From an uncultured Litorivicinus sp. (GTDB lineage Bacteria > Pseudomonadota > Gammaproteobacteria > Pseudomonadales > Litorivicinaceae), in assembly GCA_938091715.1 (NCBI GenBank), contig CALKMT010000122.1, positions 1 through 10,141 of the forward strand: DNA of 10,141 bases, read 5' to 3'. Position numbers and translations under genes: made by a program. The notes under the pieces were generated by a model. It was given only the letters and a program-made list of their open reading frames with translations. It did no database searches and was not told the DNA's origin. Of this stretch, positions 1 through 6,329 are shown one piece after another. Numbering within the stretch: position 1 is the first letter of the stretch; the number at the start of each line of letters is the position of its first letter.

Positions 1-2212
1 GGTTATCTTTGGGAATCAACACGGTTTTGATACCCCCTCGATGGGCCGCCAGCAGCTTTTCCTTCAGACCACCAATCTGCAAAACTTGGCCTCGCAGGGT
101 AATTTCGCCGGTCATGGCCACGTCCGCCTTGACCGATATGCCCGTCAACACGCTAACCAACGCGGTGCACATGCCAATGCCTGCACTCGGTCCGTCCTTG
201 GGCACAGCGCCCTCGGGCACGTGAATGTGCAAGTCTTTCTTTTCATGAAATTCAACGGGAATGCCCAGGGATTCCGCTCGGCTACGGCAAACCGTCAAGG
301 CTGCGGTGATTGACTCCTGCATCACATCGCCCAGACTGCCGGTGCGCGTGACCTTGCCCTTGCCGGGCACCGCCACCGCTTCGATGGTCAGCAACTCGCC
401 ACCGACGCTGGTCCATGCCAATCCAGTGACCTGGCCTACTCGATCGGCTTCTTCCTTAACGCCATAGCTGAACTGCTCGACCCCAGCGTAGTGCTCTAGC
501 TGGTCGGTGCCGATGGTTAGGCCCGGTTGTACTTTTTTCTCGACCAATTCCCGGGTGACCTTGCGCAGCACTTTCGCGATCTGACGCTCGAGTCCTCGCA
601 CCCCCGCCTCTTTGGTGTAGTGACGAATGATCGAGGTAACGGCAGCGCTGTCCAGCTCGACCTCTCCTGGCTTTAGCCCGGCATTTTTCTTTTGCTTGGG
701 CACCAGGTAACGATCCGCGATGGCCGCTTTTTCATCCTCGGTGTAGCCGGGCAAGCGAATCACTTCCATACGATCCAACAGCGGGCCAGGAATGTTCATG
801 CTGTTTGACGTGCACACAAACATAACCTCGGACAGATCGAAGTCTACTTCTAGGTAGTGATCACTAAAGGTATGATTTTGCTCGGGATCCAAGACTTCCA
901 GCAATGCCGATGCTGGATCGCCGCGATGGTCCATGCCCATCTTGTCGATTTCGTCCAACAAGAAGAGCGGATTGCGCACGCCCACTTTGGACAGCTTTTG
1001 AATGATCTTGCCGGGCATTGAACCGATATAGGTCCGCCGGTGACCGCGGATTTCACTCTCGTCGCGAACACCGCCCAGGGCGACTCGAACGAACTTCCGG
1101 TTGGTGGCCCGGGCAATCGATTCGCCTAGGCTGGTTTTACCCACACCCGGTGGTCCGACCAGGCAGAGCACCGGGCCCTTGACCTTGCTGCCCGCGCGGC
1201 TGAGAACCGCCAAATATTCCAAAATGCGCTCTTTGACTTCTTCAAGTCCAAAGTGATCCGCATCCAAGGTCTCTTGGGCCTTACCCAAATTGTTCTTGAC
1301 CCGCGAACGCTTCTTCCAGGGCAGGCCGACGACCCAATCCAAGTAACCGCGCACGACCGTCGCTTCGGCGCTCATGGGTGACATCATCTTAAGCTTGTTC
1401 AGTTCGGCAATCGATTTGTCACGGGCTTCTTCGGGCATGCCGGCGTCTTTGATTTTGTTTTCCAACTCTTCAAATTCGCTGACACCATCCTCGCCCTCGC
1501 CCATCTCTTTTTGAATGGCCTTCATCTGCTCATTCAAATAGTACTCGCGCTGGGATTTTTCCATTTGCTGTTTGACCCGGCCACGAATGCGCTTCTCGAC
1601 CTGGAACAGGTCCAGCTCTGACTCCATCAGCGATACCAGGTGCTCGACCCGCTCTTGCACGCTGTCAAATTCCAACAGCTTTTGCTTTTCGGTCATGGCA
1701 AAGGATAAATGAGCGGAAATTGAGTCACACAAACGGGCCGCGGACTCGACAGATTCCATTGACGAGGCCAGTTCCGGAGGCACTTTCTTGCTCGCCTTGG
1801 CGTATTTCTCGAACTGACTACGCAGCAACTTGACCAAGGTCTCCTCGCCAGACTGGCTGGGAACAATGCTCTCAACCGGGCTGATTTCGGCCAGCATGAT
1901 GTCGTCGTCGGTTAACTGCTCTAAGCGGGCACGCTCTTCGCCCTCGATTAACACCTTGACCGTATCGTCGGGCAGTCGAAGCATCTGAAGTACGGTGGCG
2001 ACAGTTCCGATGTCGTACAAATCCTCGCGCGAGGGATCGTCACTTTTGGCGTCCTTCTGGGCGACCAGAAATATCTTTTTGTCGTTAGCGGTCGCATGTT
2101 CCAGCGCGGCGATCGATTTGGCCCGCCCAACAAAGAGCGGAATAACCATGGAGGGATAGACCACGACGTCGCGAAGTGGCAATACCGGCAATGTTTCATA
2201 GGTGGAAGGCAT
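1..2212 (-). CDS. lon: ATP-dependent protease Lon (partial, C-terminus beyond window)
   Basis: Lon is a soluble hexameric AAA+ serine protease that degrades misfolded and short-lived regulatory proteins in the cytoplasm. The frame starts at ATG 2212 (MPSTYETLPVLPLRDVVVYP) after an AGGAG ribosome site 5 bases upstream. It runs open for 737 codons to the left edge; E. coli Lon has 784 residues, so only the end of the protease domain is missing. Visible parts in order: LonN substrate-binding domain (about 8-200), a helical linker with coiled-coil character, Walker A GPPGVGKT at 353-360, Walker B with D420/E421, and the protease domain with Ser676 in KDGPSAG and Lys719 in GGLKEK as the Ser-Lys dyad. 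All these match E. coli with a constant offset of 3, so no net frameshift is present. It follows clpX but is separated from it by a terminator, so it is probably transcribed on its own. The family call is certain. Confidence 0.97.
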   Translation of the reverse strand, partial: MPSTYETLPVLPLRDVVVYPSMVIPLFVGRAKSIAALEHATANDKKIFLVAQKDAKSDDPSREDLYDIGTVATVLQMLRLPDDTVKVLIEGEERARLEQLTDDDIMLAEISPVESIVPSQSGEETLVKLLRSQFEKYAKASKKVPPELASSMESVESAARLCDSISAHLSFAMTEKQKLLEFDSVQERVEHLVSLMESELDLFQVEKRIRGRVKQQMEKSQREYYLNEQMKAIQKEMGEGEDGVSEFEELENKIKDAGMPEEARDKSIAELNKLKMMSPMSAEATVVRGYLDWVVGLPWKKRSRVKNNLGKAQETLDADHFGLEEVKERILEYLAVLSRAGSKVKGPVLCLVGPPGVGKTSLGESIARATNRKFVRVALGGVRDESEIRGHRRTYIGSMPGKIIQKLSKVGVRNPLFLLDEIDKMGMDHRGDPASALLEVLDPEQNHTFSDHYLEVDFDLSEVMFVCTSNSMNIPGPLLDRMEVIRLPGYTEDEKAAIADRYLVPKQKKNAGLKPGEVELDSAAVTSIIRHYTKEAGVRGLERQIAKVLRKVTRELVEKKVQPGLTIGTDQLEHYAGVEQFSYGVKEEADRVGQVTGLAWTSVGGELLTIEAVAVPGKGKVTRTGSLGDVMQESITAALTVCRSRAESLGIPVEFHEKKDLHIHVPEGAVPKDGPSAGIGMCTALVSVLTGISVKADVAMTGEITLRGQVLQIGGLKEKLLAAHRGGIKTVLIPKDN

Positions 2213-2217
2213 AGAGG

Positions 2218-2222
2218 CTCCT
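2218..2222 (-). promoter_or_regulatory. Ribosome binding site of lon
   Basis: AGGAG on the minus strand lies 5 bases before ATG 2212. It fixes the lon start, which also agrees with the N-terminal Lon sequence LPVLPLRDVVVYP. Confidence 0.8.
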
Positions 2223-2228
2223 ATTGGC

Positions 2229-2250
2229 AACACCCTAGTAATGGAGTGTT
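2229..2250. repeat. Inverted repeat upstream of lon
   Basis: Arms AACACCC (2229-2235) and GAGTGTT (2244-2250) surround an 8-base centre. There is one mismatch as DNA, which becomes a G-U pair in a minus-strand transcript, giving a 7-bp stem. It covers the candidate -10 of lon, so it could be an operator. If transcription starts further upstream it would instead be a leader hairpin just before the ribosome site. No known regulator site is recognised. Confidence 0.4.
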
Positions 2251-2267
2251 TAACTCAAAATTACAAC
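2239..2267 (-). promoter_or_regulatory. Candidate heat-shock (sigma32-like) promoter of lon
   Basis: Reading the minus strand, GTTGTAA (2267-2261) resembles the sigma32 -35 element CTTGAAA, and CTCCATTA (2246-2239) resembles the -10 element CCCCATNT, with a 14-base spacer. Transcription would begin near 2232, giving a leader of about 20 bases before the lon ATG. lon belongs to the sigma32 regulon in E. coli, which makes this reasonable. Both hexamers deviate from consensus, and no better sigma70 pair was found in this gap. An imperfect inverted repeat (2229-2250) overlaps the -10 element. Confidence 0.45.
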
Positions 2268-2268
2268 C

Positions 2269-2294
2269 AAAAAAGCACCCCGAAGGGTGCTTTT
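2269..2294 (-). terminator. Rho-independent terminator after clpX
   Basis: On the minus strand the stem AAAAGCACCC and GGGTGCTTTT closes a UUCG tetraloop and continues into a run of six T. It begins 23 bases after the clpX stop codon. The GC core GCACCC/GGGTGC with a UUCG loop and U-tract is a textbook intrinsic terminator. It ends the tig-clpP-clpX transcript before lon. The opposite strand reads CGAA in the loop and has only four T, so it would be a weaker terminator in that direction. Confidence 0.9.
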
Positions 2295-2317
2295 AAAGGT
2301 CGGCTTTTCAAGCCAGA

Positions 2318-3598
2318 TCAGTCCTCAGAACTGGCCTTCTTGGATTCCGACTCGTGCATCACCAGGGGTTCGGCTTCTCCGTTGACCACCTTGTCGTCGA
2401 TAACGACCTTGCTGATGCTGTCCTGTCCTGGCACGTCATACATCACGTCCAACAGGATTTGTTCCATGATCGAGCGCAAGCCTCGGGCACCGGTCTTGCG
2501 TTCCATCGCTTTTTTGGCCACCGCACTGAGTGCCTCAGGGCGAATATCCAAATCGACCTCTTCTAGATCAAACATCTTTTTGTACTGCTTGACCAGACTG
2601 TTTTTCGGCTCGGTCAGAATCTGAATCAGCGCCGTCTCGTCCAATTCGCGCAAGGTGGCGACCACCGGCAAGCGACCGACGAACTCAGGGATCAAACCAA
2701 ACTTAACCAAGTCTTCCGGTTCGGTTTCGGCCAGTGTTGCACCAACGCCTTTGGTCGCGTCTTTGCTACGCACCGTGGCACCAAATCCAATGCCGCTTTT
2801 CTCACTGCGGTCACGAATCACCTGATCCAGCCCGGCAAAAGCGCCGCCACAAATAAACAGGATGTTCGAGGTGTCGACCTGCAGGAATTCCTGCTGGGGG
2901 TGTTTACGTCCACCCTGAGGCGGCACCGACGCGACGGTACCTTCGATCAGTTTCAATAACGCTTGCTGAACCCCTTCACCGCTAACGTCGCGGGTGATAC
3001 TGGGGTTGTCGCTCTTGCGTGCGATCTTATCGATCTCGTCAATATAGACGATGCCCTGTTGCGCGCGTTCAACGTCGTAATCGCACTTTTGCAACAGCTT
3101 TTGAATGATGTTCTCGACGTCCTCGCCCACGTAACCGGCTTCGGTCAGGGTGGTGGCGTCGGCCATGGTAAAGGGCACGTTTAGTGAGCGCGCTAGGGTC
3201 TGAGCCAACAGCGTCTTGCCCGAACCGGTAGGACCGATCAACAGGATATTGGACTTGCCCAACTCGACGTCGGACTTGGCGCTATCGCCAAAGCGCAGAC
3301 GTTTGTAATGGTTATAGACCGCAACCGCCAAAACTCGCTTGGCTTTTTCCTGGCCAATCACGTACTCGTCTAACGTGCCTTTTAGTTCGGCCGGTACCGG
3401 TAGGTGATCGCCGTTTTCATCCAACGACTCTTGCTGGATTTCTTCACGGATAATGTCGTTACACAGATCCACACATTCATCGCAGATGAACACGCTAGGA
3501 CCCGCGATTAATTTACGGACTTCGTTTTGGCTTTTGCCGCAGAACGAGCAATAGAGGACCTTTTCCCCCTCGTCTTTTGGCGTTGAATCGTCAGCCAC
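2318..3598 (-). CDS. clpX: ClpX, ATP-dependent unfoldase subunit of ClpXP
   Basis: ClpX is the hexameric AAA+ ring that recognises tagged proteins (for example ssrA-tagged), unfolds them and feeds them into ClpP. The product is 426 residues (E. coli 424). The N-terminal zinc-binding dimerisation domain has four cysteines at 17, 20, 39 and 42. The AAA+ module has Walker A GPTGSGKT at 122-129, the pore loop GYVG at 155-158, Walker B ending in D187-E188, the RKH loop at 231-233, the ClpP-docking IGF loop at 270-272, and a sensor-2 region (KTGARGLRS) near 370. The start codon is GTG, chosen because GGAG lies 6 bases upstream and the N-terminus aligns with the family. It follows clpP by 106 bases and is followed by a terminator, so it is the last gene of the tig-clpP-clpX unit. 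Confidence 0.98.
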   Translation of the reverse strand: MADDSTPKDEGEKVLYCSFCGKSQNEVRKLIAGPSVFICDECVDLCNDIIREEIQQESLDENGDHLPVPAELKGTLDEYVIGQEKAKRVLAVAVYNHYKRLRFGDSAKSDVELGKSNILLIGPTGSGKTLLAQTLARSLNVPFTMADATTLTEAGYVGEDVENIIQKLLQKCDYDVERAQQGIVYIDEIDKIARKSDNPSITRDVSGEGVQQALLKLIEGTVASVPPQGGRKHPQQEFLQVDTSNILFICGGAFAGLDQVIRDRSEKSGIGFGATVRSKDATKGVGATLAETEPEDLVKFGLIPEFVGRLPVVATLRELDETALIQILTEPKNSLVKQYKKMFDLEEVDLDIRPEALSAVAKKAMERKTGARGLRSIMEQILLDVMYDVPGQDSISKVVIDDKVVNGEAEPLVMHESESKKASSED

Positions 3599-3604
3599 AG
3601 GCTT

Positions 3605-3608
3605 CTCC
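3605..3608 (-). promoter_or_regulatory. Ribosome binding site supporting the GTG start of clpX
   Basis: GGAG on the minus strand sits 6 bases before the GTG at 3598-3596. No ATG in frame lies close to the zinc-finger region, so this site decides the unusual start codon. Confidence 0.7.
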
Positions 3609-3660
3609 GGTAAAATTTATGCGTAAACCATAGCGCGGAACCACGAGAAACGCACTAAGT

Positions 3661-3685
3661 GGGGATTACACAGAAGTGCAACCCC
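3661..3685 (-). promoter_or_regulatory. Intergenic hairpin between clpP and clpX
   Basis: In the minus-strand transcript GGGGUU-GCAC and GUGU-AA-U-CCCC pair around a UUCU loop, giving about 10 base pairs with one bulged U. It lies in the 106-base gap between the clpP stop and the clpX start. No U-tract follows, so it does not look like an intrinsic terminator. It could be an mRNA processing or stabilising element; function is inferred only from structure. Confidence 0.4.
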
Positions 3686-3704
3686 GCCATGTTCTGGCCC
3701 GCGT

Positions 3705-4307
3705 TTATCCGCGGTTATGCATGACCTGATCGGCCAAACCGTATTCGACCGCTTCGTCGGCGCTCATAAAGAAATCTCGCTCAAGATCTTTCTCGATTCG
3801 CTCCAGCGGCTGGCCCGTGTGCTCGGCATACAGGCGGTTCAAGGTGTCCTTGGTGCGCTGCATTTCCTGGGCTTGAATCTGAACGTCCGTGGCCTGACCT
3901 TGGGATCCGCCAGAGGGCTGATGCACCATGGTACGGCTTTGCGGCAACACGTAGCGTTTACCCTTGGCACCGGCCATCGCCAAAAACGAGCCCATTGAGC
4001 AGGCCTGGCCAATCACTGTGGTGCTGACGTCCGGTTTGATGAACTGCATGGTGTCGTAGATCGACAACCCGGCGGTGACAACACCGCCCGGCGACTTGAT
4101 ATAGAGGTGAATATCCTTGTCAGGATTTTCACTCTCTAGGAACAGCAACTGAGCGACCACGAGATTGGCCATTTGGTCCTCGACACCGCCGACCAAAAAG
4201 ATCACACGTTCCTTTAACAGACGTGAGTAGATGTCGAAGGAACGCTCGCCACGGGCAGATTGTTCGATGACCATGGGCACTAGGCCCAAATCGTAAATGT
4301 CGCTCAT
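3705..4307 (-). CDS. clpP: ClpP, proteolytic subunit of ClpXP
   Basis: ClpP forms the two-heptamer barrel that degrades polypeptides fed in by ClpX (or ClpA). The product has 200 residues; E. coli has 207 including a 14-residue propeptide. The catalytic triad is visible: Ser104 in GQACSMGS, His129 in MVHQPSGG, and Asp178 in ERDFF. The N-terminus before LVPMVIEQ is short (about 8 residues), so any propeptide is brief. ATG 4307 has GAGG 4 bases upstream. It sits 37 bases after tig and 106 bases before clpX, the standard tig-clpP-clpX arrangement. One oddity is Lys71 in the conserved strand before SPGG, where E. coli has Asn (YIKSPGG rather than YINSPGG). Identity is secure. Confidence 0.98.
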   Translation of the reverse strand: MSDIYDLGLVPMVIEQSARGERSFDIYSRLLKERVIFLVGGVEDQMANLVVAQLLFLESENPDKDIHLYIKSPGGVVTAGLSIYDTMQFIKPDVSTTVIGQACSMGSFLAMAGAKGKRYVLPQSRTMVHQPSGGSQGQATDVQIQAQEMQRTKDTLNRLYAEHTGQPLERIEKDLERDFFMSADEAVEYGLADQVMHNRG

Positions 4308-4316
4308 ATTACCTCG

Positions 4317-4344
4317 GTTTCTGTCGAATATCGGTGTCAGAAAC
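4317..4344 (-). promoter_or_regulatory. Hairpin filling the tig-clpP gap
   Basis: A perfect 7-bp inverted repeat, GTTTCTG and CAGAAAC on the minus strand, starts directly after the tig stop codon and ends just before the clpP ribosome site (GAGG, 4315-4312). An inner CGA/UCG helix may extend it. No U-tract follows. It could protect or define a processing point between the two cistrons, or tune clpP translation. The structure is seen in the sequence; the role is inference. Confidence 0.5.
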
Positions 4345-5652
4345 TTAGGCTTGCGCTTGCCCTGACACGGCTTCCTCGTAGGATAGCTTTGTTTGGGTCA
4401 CTTTGGCCTGTTTGCAAATGCTTTCTGCGGTCATTTCTTCCAGTACCATGGTCTCAACTTGGCGCAGGGCCTCTTCGTTACCGTAGTAGTACTCGATGAC
4501 CTGTGCGCCGTCTTCGTAGGCACTGGCAATACGCTCAACCGCGGCACGAACACGATCAGCCTCGGCTTTCAGCTCGTTCTGGCGCGCATATTCACCGACC
4601 AGGACGCCCAGCTTGACGCGACGATTCGCCTCTTCTTCGAAGGGCTCGCGAGGCAAGGTAGAGGGGTCAATCTGGCCTTGGCCAAAGCGCTGTGCAGCCT
4701 GCTGCTGCAAGCTGACAATTTCACTGTCAACGGCGGCTGCGGGTACGTCCACTTCGTTCGCGTCCAGCAGCGCATCAAAGGCGGCTTTTTTGTTGCGGTT
4801 GGTGACCGCTTGGTCCAGCTCGCGCTGCATGTTGACCTTCAGTTCGTCTTTGAACTTTTCTAGGTCGCCATCTTCAACGCCAAACGACTTCACGAAGTCT
4901 TCATCGGCCTTGGGCAAGGTGCCACGTTCGAGTTTTTGCAAGGTAATGGTAAAGACCGCCGCTTTGCCCTTTAAGTTTTCCGCGTGGTAGTCCTCGGGGA
5001 AGGTCACGTCGATGTCTTTTTCTTCGCCCTTCTTCATCCCGACGATGCCGTCTTCAAAACCAGGAATCATTTGGCCCGCGCCAATTTCCATGGTGTGTCC
5101 TTCAGCTGCGCCGCCTTCAAAGGCTTCGCCGTCGACTTTACCCAGGAAATCGATGGTCACACGGTCGCCTTCTTTAACGGCGGCACGGGGGCTGTCTTTC
5201 CACTCTTTCTTTTGCTCGCGCAGGTTCTCGATCATCTTCTTGACGTCGGCCGCCATGACTTTCGATTCGGCCTGCTCGACCTCCACTGCTGACAGATCCG
5301 CCAGCTCGACTTCCGGGAAGACTTCAAAGGTGGCGACGAACTCTAAGTCCTTGCCTGCTTCCATGGCCTTGGGCTCGATGCTGGGCTGGCCCACCGGACG
5401 CAGATTTTCCTGCATAACGGCCTGGTAAAATGCTTGCTCGATGGCTTCGCCCAACACATCTTGGCGGACGGCGCCTTCATAGCGTTTGCGGACGATCTTC
5501 ATCGGGACTTTGCCGGGGCGGAAGCCATCGATACGAACCGTTTTCGCGGTCTGGAGCAATTTGGCTTCGACCTGAGCATCGACGTCGGTTGAGGGGACGG
5601 ATACCGTCAGGCGGCGCTCCAGGGCGCTGGTGTTCTCTACGCTGACTTGCAC
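4345..5652 (-). CDS. tig: Trigger factor, ribosome-associated chaperone and prolyl isomerase
   Basis: Trigger factor binds ribosomal protein L23 at the exit tunnel and shields nascent chains; it also has peptidyl-prolyl isomerase activity. The product has 435 residues (E. coli 432). The N-terminal ribosome-binding domain carries the signature GFRPGKVP at 43-50. The FKBP-type isomerase domain spans about 160-245 (VKEGDRVTIDFLG onward, with MIPGFEDGIVGMKKGE). The long helical C-terminal chaperone domain follows and ends at TAA. The start is GTG 5652, supported by AGGAG 7 bases upstream and by the typical N-terminus MQVSVENTSALERRL. It is the first gene of the tig-clpP-clpX operon, with a sigma70-like promoter 40-70 bases upstream. 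Readthrough from the tRNA genes is also possible. Confidence 0.98.
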   Translation of the reverse strand: MQVSVENTSALERRLTVSVPSTDVDAQVEAKLLQTAKTVRIDGFRPGKVPMKIVRKRYEGAVRQDVLGEAIEQAFYQAVMQENLRPVGQPSIEPKAMEAGKDLEFVATFEVFPEVELADLSAVEVEQAESKVMAADVKKMIENLREQKKEWKDSPRAAVKEGDRVTIDFLGKVDGEAFEGGAAEGHTMEIGAGQMIPGFEDGIVGMKKGEEKDIDVTFPEDYHAENLKGKAAVFTITLQKLERGTLPKADEDFVKSFGVEDGDLEKFKDELKVNMQRELDQAVTNRNKKAAFDALLDANEVDVPAAAVDSEIVSLQQQAAQRFGQGQIDPSTLPREPFEEEANRRVKLGVLVGEYARQNELKAEADRVRAAVERIASAYEDGAQVIEYYYGNEEALRQVETMVLEEMTAESICKQAKVTQTKLSYEEAVSGQAQA

Positions 5653-5659
5653 TTGTTGG

Positions 5660-5664
5660 CTCCT
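5660..5664 (-). promoter_or_regulatory. Ribosome binding site supporting the GTG start of tig
   Basis: AGGAG on the minus strand lies 7 bases before GTG 5652-5650. It supports the GTG start of tig. Confidence 0.75.
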
Positions 5665-5694
5665 GCGTGTGATTTAAATAAATTGAGGGCGCGA

Positions 5695-5723
5695 AGGATA
5701 GAGATTGAACCCCGCGGGATCAA
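5695..5723 (-). promoter_or_regulatory. Candidate sigma70 promoter of tig
   Basis: On the minus strand TTGATC (5723-5718) and TATCCT (5700-5695) are separated by exactly 17 bases. The predicted start near 5688 gives a leader of about 35 bases before the GTG codon. An 8-bp palindrome CCCGCGGG (5711-5718) lies in the upstream half of the spacer and touches the -35 element; it may be an operator or chance. Confidence 0.55.
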
Positions 5724-5772
5724 GCTTTCACCGTATCAATGCGCATTTAATAGGAGTTTGGAGGGGGCAATA

Positions 5773-5857
<85 letters not shown>

Positions 5858-5863
5858 GATAAT

Positions 5864-5940
5864 TGGGGTGGATGATGGGGCTCGAACCCACGACAACCGG
5901 AATCACAATCCGGGGCTCTACCAACTGAGCTACACCCACC
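5864..5940 (-). tRNA. tRNA-His, anticodon GUG
   Basis: This is a 77-base tRNA with an encoded extra 5' G (G-1) opposite C73, the identity element of histidine tRNA. The anticodon loop holds GTG between CCGGA and TCCGG, and CCA is encoded. The acceptor stem has one G-U pair at position 5-68. The gap to tRNA-Leu is only 6 bases, so the two must be processed from one precursor. Confidence 0.97.
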
Positions 5941-5974
5941 ACTGTACTTGACACCCTAGAATCTGCAGAGCGTG

Positions 5975-6051
5975 TGGCACGCCCGGCAGGACTCGAACCT
6001 GCAACCCTCGGCTTAGAAGGCCGATGCTCTATCCGGTTGAGCTACGAGCGC
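5975..6051 (-). tRNA. tRNA-Arg, anticodon UCU
   Basis: This is a 77-base tRNA with encoded CCA. The anticodon loop CTTCTAA between TCGGC and GCCGA gives UCU, reading AGA/AGG. The acceptor strands GCGCTCG and CGGGCGT pair with two wobbles, G1-U72 and U5-G68; the terminal G-U pair is unlike the G-C of E. coli argU. It is the first gene after the tRNA promoter at 6071-6099 and is 34 bases ahead of tRNA-His. Confidence 0.96.
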
Positions 6052-6070
6052 TCCGCGTTAAGCGGGGCGA

Positions 6071-6099
6071 AATATAGCGATGCGGATCGAGCCTGTCTA
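6071..6099 (-). promoter_or_regulatory. Sigma70 promoter of the tRNA-Arg-His-Leu unit
   Basis: On the minus strand TAGACA (6099-6094, 5 of 6 consensus) and TATATT (6076-6071, 5 of 6) are separated by 17 bases. The GC-rich TCGCCCC that follows is a discriminator typical of stable-RNA promoters under stringent control. Transcription would begin near 6064, about 13 bases before tRNA-Arg. The short leader contains CCGC-GTTAA-GCGG (6053-6065), a small inverted repeat. The whole tRNA-Arg/Pro gap (6052-6211) otherwise shows no gene. Confidence 0.8.
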
Positions 6100-6211
6100 G
6101 TCAATTTGCATTTTTTGTTGCCATCGATTCCCCCGTGCCATTGGACGAAGGACAGAGGGCGGATGGCAGTGATCGCGCGGCAGACGCCGCATGGGGAAAG
6201 TAACAAATGAA

Positions 6212-6288
6212 TGGTCGGTGTAGAGGGATTCGAACCCCCGACCCTCTGCTCCCAAAGCAGATGCGCTACCAGGCTGCGCTATACACCG
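6212..6288 (-). tRNA. tRNA-Pro, anticodon UGG
   Basis: This is a 77-base tRNA with encoded CCA. It begins with C1 (CGGTGTA pairing with TACACCG, A73), a proline tRNA feature. The anticodon loop TTTGGGA between CTGC and GCAG gives UGG, reading CCN codons. It lies 41 bases after the cysS stop codon and 160 bases before tRNA-Arg. No strong own promoter is visible: TTGCGA and TTAAAG with a 16-base spacer upstream is poor, so it may be cut from the cysS transcript. Confidence 0.96.
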
Positions 6289-6329
6289 TCGGCGCGCACT
6301 TTAAGGTTTTATCGCGGGCCTCGCAAGGC

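Noticed and set aside
850..2199. Several 60-88 codon minus-strand open frames inside lon
   Set aside because: They are in other frames than lon. The lon frame itself is continuous from 2212 to the left edge with all motifs in register.
2202..2624. 140-codon plus-strand open frame across the lon-clpX gap
   Set aside because: It crosses a clear terminator and the lon promoter region and is antisense to clpX; its low-complexity serine-rich sequence is not protein-like.
4393..4863. 156-codon plus-strand open frame opposite tig
   Set aside because: It lies wholly antisense to the conserved trigger factor gene, matches no family I know, and arises from the codon bias of tig.
6177..6190. GCGGC-loop-GCCGC hairpin downstream of tRNA-Pro as a terminator
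   Set aside because: The 5-bp stem is not followed by a T-run on the minus strand, so an intrinsic terminator is not supported.
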